Below are positions 1-5,975 of a DNA stretch of 6,027 nucleotides, one piece after another (the first letter of the stretch is position 1; the number at the start of each line of letters is the position of its first letter). The stretch lies in contig CABUUG010000114.1 in the NCBI GenBank assembly GCA_902494605.1, positions 1-6,027 on the forward strand. The letters run 5' to 3'. The notes beneath the pieces were generated by a model that did not search any database, was not told where the DNA came from, and saw only the letters and a list, made by a program, of their open reading frames with translations. A program made the translations under genes and the position numbers. The DNA is from an uncultured Collinsella sp. (GTDB lineage: Bacteria > Actinomycetota > Coriobacteriia > Coriobacteriales > Coriobacteriaceae).

Positions 1-594
1 AACAATGCTAGATTGACCGCCGTGGCCAATGACCTGTCCCAAATGAATAATAAACTGCTGCCCGTCATTCGAGACAACCGTCGTATCCTCTGCAACAAAA
101 GGCGAAGCAGATGCAGCGGCAGCATGTGCGCCCCCACGAGAAACGGTCACCGTTTCACCGTTGGGACTGGCCGTGGCGCCGCGCGAGACAGTTACCGTCT
201 GGCCGTCGGGGCTCGCAGCGCGCGGCACCGTGACAGTTTCGCCTGCCGCAGAAGTACCAGGGCGTGAAACAGTAACGGTATTGTCGTCGGCGGAAGCACC
301 GCCAGACGGCCTCGCAACCGTTACTGTTTCACCATTCGATTCAGTCATCGGGCGATGCACCGTTACGGTTTCGTTTGTCAATGGCGCAGCATCGCGGCGG
401 ACGGTGACCGTTTCGCCAGATGCCGGAGCGTCGGCTCGACGTACCGTCACGGTCTCTCCAGGCGCAGAAGTCTGGCCACCACGGTTCACGGTAACCGTCT
501 CTCCCTCTACGGGCGCATTCCCGCGGCGCACCGTTACGGTCTCATCATTGCCATTGCCACCATCTCGGTGTACCGTAATCGTCTCATCAGACAT
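1..594 (-). CDS. Putative Ser/Thr protein kinase with N-terminal threonine repeat region (3' end cut by window)
   Basis: The frame is open from an ATG at 594 to the left edge, giving 198 residues with no stop, so the C-terminal part is missing. Residues 4-153 carry eleven copies of an ETVTVxR motif spaced about 14 residues apart. Residues 154-170 are Ala/Ser-rich. Residues 181-198 read as a short strand followed by VIGHGGQSSIV, which fits the glycine-rich loop of Hanks-type kinases (IGxGGxSxV). No catalytic-loop HRD or DFG motif can be seen because the sequence ends. The start follows the PP2C stop by 2 nt and has a G-rich Shine-Dalgarno (GGAG, 5 nt spacer) inside the PP2C 3' end, so the two are probably translated together. 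The neighbouring phosphatase and FHA protein support the kinase call. Bacterial Hanks kinases usually have the kinase domain first, so a repeat-rich N-terminal extension is unusual. An FHA domain is the main alternative for the truncated end, but the expected Arg after the Gly is a His here. Confidence 0.72.
   Translation of the reverse strand, partial: MSDETITVHRDGGNGNDETVTVRRGNAPVEGETVTVNRGGQTSAPGETVTVRRADAPASGETVTVRRDAAPLTNETVTVHRPMTESNGETVTVARPSGGASADDNTVTVSRPGTSAAGETVTVPRAASPDGQTVTVSRGATASPNGETVTVSRGGAHAAAASASPFVAEDTTVVSNDGQQFIIHLGQVIGHGGQSSIV
136..585 (-). repeat. Eleven tandem ETVTVxR protein repeats (~42-nt period)
   Basis: The motif threonines start at residues 5, 19, 33, 48, 62, 76, 90, 106, 120, 133 and 148, a spacing of 13-16 residues. 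The core is [E/N/Q]-T-[V/I]-T-V-x-R, most often preceded by Gly; linkers are rich in Gly, Ala, Pro, Ser and Asp. Every copy uses a different set of synonymous codons for the T-V-T-V core, while the residues are nearly invariant. That argues that selection keeps the peptide and that this is not a recent DNA duplication. The arginine two residues after the core is present in all eleven copies. Confidence 0.9.
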
Positions 595-596
595 GG

Positions 597-1358
597 CTAC
601 TCCCCCACCTCAATTACAATCAGCGTTGCATCGTCCGTCGAGCCGTTCACCCGAGCCTCGGCATACAGCTCTTCGCACAACTGCGCACATGTCGAATCGC
701 TCGCAAGCATCTGCTGCAAACGTTCCTGTGCAATCTGCCCATCGATACCATCGGAACAGATCAGATAGCGATCGCCCGGAAGCATCACGGTCGTCTTGAC
801 CTCAAGATTGCGACCGCCCTGATTGAGTCCAATCGCGAGCTCAATACAATGCGAAACGGCATCATCCCTGTATTCAGCGCCAACGCCGCCCACGCGCCGC
901 TCAGGCGTATGGTCACAGCTAAGCACGGCAAGCACACCGCCGCGCAGTCGGTACACGCGAGAATCGCCGGCATTAAAAACAGCACCGTGCCCGTCAGGAG
1001 CAACCACGAGGCCGGCAACCGTGGATGCGGCAACAGACAGTCCATAGCGAGCCGCATACGTCTCAACATCGTTCTCGGCTCGCTCGCCCGCCATGCGTAG
1101 GCGCTCCTGTAACGCGTTGACAGCATCGGTATCAAAGACGCGCACGGCCTGCGCAAACGCCTGAGTAGCAAGCGTCGAGGCGGCCGCTCCGTGCCCGCCT
1201 TCGCTCACGCCGTCAAAGACTGCCATGCAGCCCATCTCGCGCTCGCAATCGCCTACCAGGCCATAGCAAAGGACATTACCGTCAAGAAGCAAACGGTCCT
1301 CGTTGACGGGGTGATTGGTTCCCGCTTGGGTTTTTGCTGCAGCGATAAACTTCGTCAT
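597..1358 (-). CDS. PP2C-family Ser/Thr protein phosphatase
   Basis: This 253-residue soluble protein is a compact PP2C/PPM catalytic domain with no membrane segment or extra domain. The metal-binding motifs are present in order. Numbered from the ATG at 1358, these are NED at 19-21, FDGVSEGGHG at 48-57, NAGDSRVYRL at 129-138, SDGIDG at 202-207 and the final STDDATLIVI at 240-249. All the acidic residues needed for the two-metal centre appear kept, so an active Mn/Mg-dependent phosphatase is expected, removing phosphate from Ser or Thr. I chose the ATG at 1358 over an in-frame TTG at 1364 because GGGAGG lies 9 nt before the ATG but only 3 nt before the TTG. The start overlaps a TGA as ATGA, which ends the open frame continuing from the ATPase gene. 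The likely role is to reverse phosphorylation by the kinase encoded 2 nt downstream; the pairing is inferred from position. Confidence 0.93.
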   Translation of the reverse strand: MTKFIAAAKTQAGTNHPVNEDRLLLDGNVLCYGLVGDCEREMGCMAVFDGVSEGGHGAAASTLATQAFAQAVRVFDTDAVNALQERLRMAGERAENDVETYAARYGLSVAASTVAGLVVAPDGHGAVFNAGDSRVYRLRGGVLAVLSCDHTPERRVGGVGAEYRDDAVSHCIELAIGLNQGGRNLEVKTTVMLPGDRYLICSDGIDGQIAQERLQQMLASDSTCAQLCEELYAEARVNGSTDDATLIVIEVGE

Positions 1359-1465
1359 CGCCAATCGCCTCCCATCGATCCGGGCACGAGCTCAAATGCG
1401 ATATGCGCATCATCGCCCTCGCCCTGCGGCACGGCGCGTGCCACCATACCGGGGCGACCGCGCCC
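1355..1465 (-). other. Same-frame continuation of the ATPase gene beyond its TAG
   Basis: After the TAG at 1468-1466 the same reading frame stays open for 36 codons and ends in TGA at 1357-1355, which overlaps the PP2C ATG as ATGA. The translated tail starts GRGRPGMVARAV and, after an acidic turn (GEGDD), continues HIAFELV. This is a strand-turn-strand pattern with a PG before the first strand, as in the C-terminal hairpin of ClpB-type D2 small domains. Without it the ATPase ends abruptly at FLFEHRA. With it the protein would be 651 residues and the operon spacing would be tight like the other junctions. An internal ATG at 1447 could instead start a 30-residue peptide, but it has no good Shine-Dalgarno. 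Thirty-six open codons alone are not rare in GC-rich DNA; the combination of homology-like pattern and ATGA overlap is what persuades. Confidence 0.6.
1368..1373 (-). promoter_or_regulatory. Ribosome binding site that decides the PP2C start
   Basis: On the coding strand GGGAGG stands 9 nt before the ATG at 1358 and 3 nt before the alternative TTG at 1364, so it favours the ATG. Confidence 0.7.
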
Positions 1466-1466
1466 C
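1428..1466 (-). repeat. Two GC-rich hairpins just after the ATPase TAG
   Basis: Perfect inverted repeat one is 1451-1456 with 1461-1466 (GGGGCG / CGCCCC, 4-nt loop); in the transcript its stem begins with the last base of the UAG. Inverted repeat two is 1428-1433 with 1437-1442 (GGCACG / CGTGCC, 3-nt loop), 8 nt further on. Neither is followed by a T-run on the coding strand, so they do not look like intrinsic terminators. They could slow ribosomes at the stop or stabilise mRNA, or may be chance in GC-rich coding-like sequence. Confidence 0.4.
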
Positions 1467-3310
1467 TAGGCGCGGTGTTCAAACAGAAAATCGGAAAGTC
1501 CGTTAAGGTAACCGCTCTCCACCAAGTTGCCAATGCCGCGGCCGCCCTTGGCCTTGACGGCGTCCGTCATGGCAATGGAGTGCAGCAGCTCGCGGGCGGC
1601 ATCGGTCGCCTCAACCGTAATATCGGGCTGTGCCTTATGCACGTTGCGGTTAACGGCATCGATCTTGGAATTGAGGATCTGAAGTGCCACGGCGTCATCG
1701 ATAAAGTTGAAGATCACCACGTTGTCGTCGATACGACCCAAGAACTCGGGCTTAAACTCGCGATCCATCTCGGTGCGCACGCGCTCGCAAATCTCGTCAT
1801 AGGGCGTGTTGGGCGCGATGGTATTACGAACTTCGTTGCCCTGCGCATCGATCTCAATCTTGGAAAAGCCGATGTTGCTCGTAAAGAAGATGACCGTCTC
1901 AGAGAAGTACACGGTATTACCCTGGCCATCGGTCAGGCGGCCATCTTCGAGGATCTGCAGGAACTTGTCCATAATGCTCGGTGCGGCCTTCTCGATCTCA
2001 TCGAAAAGAACCACCGAGAACGGATTGGCCTTGACGGCATTAGTAAGCTGACCGCCCTCGGCATAGCCCACGTATCCCGGAGGAGCGCCAAAGAGCTTTT
2101 GATCGGAGTTCTCGGCACCGTACTCGGACATATCAAAACGCAGCATGCTGCGCTCATCGCCAAAGAGGAGCTCCGTAATGGCCTTAACGATCTCAGTCTT
2201 ACCGGTACCGGTGGGACCGCTCAAAAACAGGACGCCTTTGGGCTTGGAACCAGACGAATGGGTGGCACCCGAAAGGCCCATGACGGAGCGCTTGAGCACG
2301 GTGACGGCCTTCTCGACGGCCTCGTCCTGGCCCTTCACGCGGCGCTTAATCTTTGCCTCGGGATCCTCTTCGAGCTTCTCGAACATCTGCTGCCATTTGT
2401 TCTCGCGAAAACCGTACTTATATACATCGACGAGCTTGGGAAGGATGGCCTCGATGGAAGCCTCGGGGTTTTGCATATCGCGCTGATACATGCGCTGCAG
2501 GCCCTCGAGCTCCTTAACGCTCATGCCGTCGGTGGTATCGATAAAGCGACGCACCGCGCGGTCATCGGAATCGGACAGCGCCTCACCAAAGCCAAACTTA
2601 CTCTGAATATAGGCTTCGCGCATGTCGCGGTCGGGATGCGGCAGCGTGATGGTGCGCAAGAAGGGGTTCTCCTCGATAAACCACACGGGCAGGTTGCGCA
2701 CGTTATCCGTTACCAGAATGAGCGTGTTGACAGCCGTGCGGTTAATAAGGCGTGCTTTGCTGGCGCCAAGGTACAAGTTGAGGAAAAACTGCGTCTCGTC
2801 GGGCATAAGGCCGGTCGAAGATGCAAGCAGGCGCGACGCCATGTTGACGAGCACACAAAGCGGCTTGGCCTCGGTGCCGCCATCGGGGTTGTCATTGTAT
2901 TTAAGGCGCAACATAGAGCGGATAACCTCGCCGTATGATGGCAGGCTCGACTGCTCGGTGGCATATGCTTGGCGACCATCGGCGATGCAGGCGTTCGCCT
3001 CCATCATGCGGTCGTCGTTCTTGGAAGCCTCGTCATGAGCCAGCGACACCAGGCGCTTGCAATCGACGTTGCCCATGCTGCTCGAAAACAGCTGGATGGG
3101 ATCGAAATATGCCACGTTGTACTCAACTGAGCCATTGGCGTCTTCAAAAAGGCCGCGCACGACCTCGGCAAGCTCCGAAAACTGGAGCCCGCCGTCGACC
3201 ACATCGGGATACTTGTCGTTCACGTTGCCCTCAAGGATAAAGAGGCTCTTCACTCCTTTAAAGTTGAGCATCTCGCGCTGCCAGGATTGACGCTCGAAAT
3301 CAGTTGCCAT
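1466..3310 (-). CDS. Clp/ClpB-like AAA+ ATPase with a degenerate first AAA module
   Basis: This 614-residue cytosolic protein belongs to the Clp/HSP100-like AAA+ proteins, which use ATP to unfold or remodel proteins. The C-terminal module is intact: Walker A GPTGTGKT (365-372), pore loop GYVG (412-415), Walker B VVLFDEIE (433-440), sensor 1 TSN (477-479), an arginine-finger candidate in FLGRID (R526) and a sensor-2-like GGRG (589-592). The N-terminal half (about 15-300) looks like a decayed AAA fold. It has a Walker-B-like strand LCVLVNMA and a sensor-1-like LILVTDN followed by TITLPHPDRDMREAYI, but no Walker A. No Clp N-domain or FtsH/ClpP-docking motif is evident. The start has a very strong AAGGAGG 8 nt upstream, and the gene begins 3 nt after the radical-SAM stop. 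The frame ends at a suspicious TAG; the conserved C-terminal hairpin appears to be encoded just beyond it. The substrate is unknown; the context suggests that phosphorylation controls it. Confidence 0.93.
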   Translation of the reverse strand: MATDFERQSWQREMLNFKGVKSLFILEGNVNDKYPDVVDGGLQFSELAEVVRGLFEDANGSVEYNVAYFDPIQLFSSSMGNVDCKRLVSLAHDEASKNDDRMMEANACIADGRQAYATEQSSLPSYGEVIRSMLRLKYNDNPDGGTEAKPLCVLVNMASRLLASSTGLMPDETQFFLNLYLGASKARLINRTAVNTLILVTDNVRNLPVWFIEENPFLRTITLPHPDRDMREAYIQSKFGFGEALSDSDDRAVRRFIDTTDGMSVKELEGLQRMYQRDMQNPEASIEAILPKLVDVYKYGFRENKWQQMFEKLEEDPEAKIKRRVKGQDEAVEKAVTVLKRSVMGLSGATHSSGSKPKGVLFLSGPTGTGKTEIVKAITELLFGDERSMLRFDMSEYGAENSDQKLFGAPPGYVGYAEGGQLTNAVKANPFSVVLFDEIEKAAPSIMDKFLQILEDGRLTDGQGNTVYFSETVIFFTSNIGFSKIEIDAQGNEVRNTIAPNTPYDEICERVRTEMDREFKPEFLGRIDDNVVIFNFIDDAVALQILNSKIDAVNRNVHKAQPDITVEATDAARELLHSIAMTDAVKAKGGRGIGNLVESGYLNGLSDFLFEHRA

Positions 3311-3313
3311 GTG

Positions 3314-3910
3314 TTATACCTCCTTGGCAGAAAAATCATGGTGGTAACGGTCGGCAATACCAACGGTGATAACCGTGCCGTCCTGGACATAGTTTTGAAG
3401 CTGACGAGGCTGTTGAAGATACTGGTCGTAATCATCGTGTGGGCGGTCGCTCAGGTAGATTACGCGCTGGTTAGTCGAGCCGCGCAGCGCACAATCGGAC
3501 ACGTTGAGCTCGTCTACGTACGGACCGTCAATCAGCACATCGATAAGAGACTTAAGCGTCTCCCACGTATCCGCACCGATCACCTGCGGCAACTCTTCGA
3601 GCGTAAATCCGGTGTAAACGAGAATGTCATCGTAAGCGCAGCGGATCGTTGCCAGTAGCTTCACGAGCTCTGATGCCTGCTCGAGCGGATCTCCACCCGA
3701 AACCGTCAGCCGATGTACGCCGTGCTCGCGTGCAGCACCGAGCAACATCTGCGCAAGCTCATCAACATCGACATCCTGCTCGGACAGCTGGTTGCGCCAT
3801 TGGGGCGAAATACATCCGGCACAACGCTTTGAACAACCAGCGGTCCAGACAACAATACGTTCTCCCGGACCCAGCGAGACGACGGGGGCAAGCACATGGC
3901 TAACGAACAT
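3314..3910 (-). CDS. NrdG-like radical-SAM / 4Fe-4S single-cluster protein
   Basis: The protein has 198 residues. The CxxxCxxC cluster motif is C26-SKR-C30-AG-C33, which binds the 4Fe-4S cluster that cleaves S-adenosylmethionine. It is followed by a GGDP motif (72-75, equivalent to the usual GGEP) and by DGPYVDEL (128-135) and RGSTNQR (143-149), both typical of anaerobic ribonucleotide-reductase activases. The size also fits NrdG-type activases, which use the radical to make a glycyl radical on a partner enzyme. No such partner (NrdD or another glycyl-radical enzyme) is in the window, so the target is unknown and a role in this signalling operon is only inferred. I chose the ATG at 3910, which has GAGG 9 nt upstream and overlaps the FHA gene by 11 nt. 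A longer start at 4096 would overlap the FHA zinc ribbon by almost 200 nt, and the added residues look like frame shadow. Confidence 0.88.
   Translation of the reverse strand: MFVSHVLAPVVSLGPGERIVVWTAGCSKRCAGCISPQWRNQLSEQDVDVDELAQMLLGAAREHGVHRLTVSGGDPLEQASELVKLLATIRCAYDDILVYTGFTLEELPQVIGADTWETLKSLIDVLIDGPYVDELNVSDCALRGSTNQRVIYLSDRPHDDYDQYLQQPRQLQNYVQDGTVITVGIADRYHHDFSAKEV
3319..3325 (-). promoter_or_regulatory. Strong Shine-Dalgarno (AAGGAGG) of the ATPase gene
   Basis: A full AAGGAGG on the coding strand lies 8 nt before the ATG at 3310, inside the last codons of the radical-SAM gene. It is the best ribosome binding site in the window and suggests the ATPase is made at a higher rate than its neighbours. 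Confidence 0.8.
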
Positions 3911-4916
3911 CGGCGTAATCCTCGCCCGGATCGAGTGTACGGTACACGGCCGAGGTACGCGCAAGCGAGCAACCGCATTCCTCACAGCCATCCCCAACCT
4001 TTGCGCGCTCATCAGCAACGAGATGCAAACGACCGCACTCGGGGCACTCGACAAACCAGCCCTCGACACCCGCAGACTCACCAGCAGCAGAAACAACCGG
4101 TGCCGCAGCAGACGCGGGCTGAGGCGCAGACCAAGCCTGGGCCTGCACGGGTTGCGCCGCAGGCGGTTCCTCCACAGTAACCGTCAGACGCAATTGGGCA
4201 AACTCGCCAGACGCAGCCGGAATGAGTAGCGTATCGCCGGTATGAATCGGCTGGGCCACGCCGGGAACCAAGTTGAGGATTTGGCCGCCACGCATAAGAG
4301 CCGTTCCGTTATTGGACCCCTCATCGGCAACCATCCATGTGCCCCGCTCAAAACGAACGCTGGCATGCTGCCGGGACATGGCAAAGTTCGAAGCCATAGA
4401 AGGAAACGCATTGCGTCCAAGCACGGCAGTGTCCGTGAGGCGAAGCTGCTCACCCATAACTGGATCGGCAAGCGTAAGCGCGGGAGCCGCGGGAGTAGCT
4501 GCAGCATTCGCCATGGGTTGCGGCGCGGGCTGCGGCATTGGCGCAGGCGTCGGCCGTGGCATCGGCGCAGGCGTCGGCTGCGGCGCAGGAACCGGAGCAG
4601 GTTGCGGAACGGGCATGGGGGTAGGCTGCGGCGTGGGAGCAGGAGCAGCCTGATGTGCCTGCTGGGGTGCGGGACGCTGAGGCCGCGAAACGCCGCTCAT
4701 CGATGATGTTGCAGGATAGACGGCGGGAGCCGGACGCTCAGCGACCGCGGCGGCAAAGCCGGACGCTGAGGCGGCTGGCACCTCGGGTGCCGAGACCGCG
4801 GGCGCAGGGGCCGAAGGCGCGGGAACCGCACCAGCGGGACGCGGCGTCCCGCAGTCCTCGCACATATCGCGGGCATCATCGTTCATAAGACCACAGATAG
4901 GGCATTCCCATGTCAT
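3900..4916 (-). CDS. FHA-domain protein with N-terminal RanBP2-type zinc finger and C-terminal zinc ribbon
   Basis: The 338-residue protein has four parts. Residues 3-22 form a zinc finger (W3, C5, C8, N12, C19, C22) that matches the RanBP2 spacing W-x-C-x2-C-x3-N-x6-C-x2-C. Residues 24-145 are a disordered Ala/Pro linker with PxP-type repeats (about 92-134). Residues 147-248 are an FHA domain, with the phosphothreonine-binding residues in place: G167-R168, S181-R182 with H184, and S201-N-N-G-T205. After a second Ala/Pro linker, residues 291-314 carry a second four-cysteine zinc ribbon (CPEC and CEEC), and the tail is acidic. FHA domains bind phosphothreonine peptides, so this is the likely reader for the operon's kinase. 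The start lies 3 nt after the previous stop, with GAGG 6 nt upstream. No membrane segment is seen. The pattern suggests a flexible scaffold that could bring phosphorylated partners to the ATPase or another complex. Confidence 0.93.
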   Translation of the reverse strand: MTWECPICGLMNDDARDMCEDCGTPRPAGAVPAPSAPAPAVSAPEVPAASASGFAAAVAERPAPAVYPATSSMSGVSRPQRPAPQQAHQAAPAPTPQPTPMPVPQPAPVPAPQPTPAPMPRPTPAPMPQPAPQPMANAAATPAAPALTLADPVMGEQLRLTDTAVLGRNAFPSMASNFAMSRQHASVRFERGTWMVADEGSNNGTALMRGGQILNLVPGVAQPIHTGDTLLIPAASGEFAQLRLTVTVEEPPAAQPVQAQAWSAPQPASAAAPVVSAAGESAGVEGWFVECPECGRLHLVADERAKVGDGCEECGCSLARTSAVYRTLDPGEDYADVR

Positions 4917-4919
4917 GGT

Positions 4920-5975
4920 TTACCTCATTTCCCTCTGCTTGAGTTGACTTGCTTGACGGCGATTACGCAGACGACGTTCCGCATCTGCGGAAGGTGTGGG
5001 CGGCACGTAATCGTGCGGGTGAATCTCGACGGCGGTCTGAGGATCAGCGGGTCGAACAAAATGGCCGGGGGCGTCGGATGCGACAACAACGCCGCGTTCT
5101 TTAAGGTCTTCCTTAAACTGCTGGTAAAAATCGCAGAACTCAACTTGGTCCTGAACGACTTTGTCGACCGTCGCTTGATCTTGGGCCTTCATATCTTTGA
5201 TGACGGTGGGATTAACCGGATCTTCCGAAAACTCGGATGGATCGGCCTCGACAACTCGCATCACAAGCTGCTGTTCGTGCGACCCTTTAAGGACGGCAAC
5301 CGCCTTGCGCTTGTTCGTGTCGAAGATAAGGCGCCATGGCTTGCCAGACCCATCCATAACCGCATAACGGACAACGTCAGCCCCGTGTTCGGCCATAACC
5401 TCGTTAACGCAGCGCTCGATGTATTCGTCTTTAGCCGCCGAAGCAAGCGCGGCGTCTGCGGCATCCACGGCAGCGTACAAATCCTCAATCTCATGAGGCC
5501 GCCTGAGCACCGTCGGACGATGATAGCGTTCATTAAGAAGATCAACGCGCAGGCGGTATTCCTCATACTGCTCATGAAGCTCATTCGACTCATGCTGAGC
5601 GCTTTTCATCACATGCTCGAAGTCCTTGAGAATCTTCATGGCGGCAAGGCGCTGTTCCTCACTCGAATCCGGACCAAGCGCGCTAAACGAAGCACGGGCG
5701 GTCTCGAATTTTGCACTTAGGCGATTTCGCAACGTCATATCGAGCACCTCATCCTGCATAAGCGGGATAATGCGCGCCGCCCACTCTTCAAACGCGCGCG
5801 CTGCATCCTCAAAGGAACCCGCCGAGGAGCTTGCGGCGGTGTCCGCAATATGCAAGAGCGCTTTCTCGAGGTCGATGGAACCGTCGCGGGCAACGTCGTA
5901 GTCGATTGCCTTTAGGAGACCCTGGGCCCTGAGCTTTTCGGACGTCTGCGCGGCATCGATACGGCTCTGGCCCAT
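4920..5975 (-). CDS. Unrecognised helical, charged cytosolic protein (start uncertain)
   Basis: I do not recognise a family. The 351 residues have no signal peptide, membrane segment or cysteine cluster. Residues 35-185 are rich in Glu, Ala, Leu and Arg and look mostly helical, possibly coiled coil (for example around 107-150). Residues 200-245 look like a small beta-rich unit (RYAVMDGSGKPWRLIFDT, then AVAVLKG and LVMRVVEAD). Residues 252-295 are helical again, and the end is Pro-containing then strongly basic (about 334-351). The ATG at 5975 has a modest AGGG 6 nt before it. The same frame stays open through the remaining 17 codons to the right edge without another usual start codon, so the real start may be outside the window. 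It ends 3 nt before the FHA gene and is surely co-translated with it. A scaffold or substrate role in the phospho-signalling module is possible but only inferred. Confidence 0.8.
   Translation of the reverse strand: MGQSRIDAAQTSEKLRAQGLLKAIDYDVARDGSIDLEKALLHIADTAASSSAGSFEDAARAFEEWAARIIPLMQDEVLDMTLRNRLSAKFETARASFSALGPDSSEEQRLAAMKILKDFEHVMKSAQHESNELHEQYEEYRLRVDLLNERYHRPTVLRRPHEIEDLYAAVDAADAALASAAKDEYIERCVNEVMAEHGADVVRYAVMDGSGKPWRLIFDTNKRKAVAVLKGSHEQQLVMRVVEADPSEFSEDPVNPTVIKDMKAQDQATVDKVVQDQVEFCDFYQQFKEDLKERGVVVASDAPGHFVRPADPQTAVEIHPHDYVPPTPSADAERRLRNRRQASQLKQREMR

Noticed and set aside
136..585. CRISPR-like periodic repeat (~42 nt)
   Set aside because: Repeat units are short, imperfect at the DNA level and conserved only as codons for the same peptide, so this is a protein repeat.
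161..799. Plus-strand open frame with TVTVS repeats
   Set aside because: It is the mirror of the ETVTVxR repeats on the minus strand, produced by near-palindromic Thr-Val codons. It runs into the PP2C gene antisense and its end is low-complexity nonsense.
1428..1466. Intrinsic terminator after the ATPase gene
   Set aside because: The hairpins are GC-rich, but no T-run follows on the coding strand and the PP2C gene starts right after with ATGA overlap.
1403..2938. Plus-strand open frame of 511 codons
   Set aside because: It lies wholly antisense to the clear AAA+ ATPase gene, whose motifs are unmistakable. Such shadows are common in GC-rich genes; it shows no domain of its own.
3911..4096. 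Longer N-terminus for the radical-SAM protein
   Set aside because: It would overlap the FHA gene's conserved zinc-ribbon coding region by nearly 200 nt. The ATG at 3910 has a good ribosome binding site, and the cluster motif then sits at the usual distance from the N-terminus.
4173..4184. A TVTV sequence in the FHA protein (residues 245-248), like the kinase repeats
   Set aside because: It lacks the flanking Glu and Arg of the repeat and lies where the last beta-strand of the FHA fold is expected, so it is probably structural.
4944..5720. Plus-strand open frame of 258 codons
   Set aside because: It is antisense to the helical-protein gene, lacks a convincing ribosome binding site, and would be the only plus-strand gene in a uniform minus-strand operon.
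1..5975. A type VI secretion locus
   Set aside because: The kinase/PP2C/FHA/Clp set is similar, but no sheath, tube or membrane-complex gene is present, the ATPase lacks a Clp N-domain and its first module has no Walker A.
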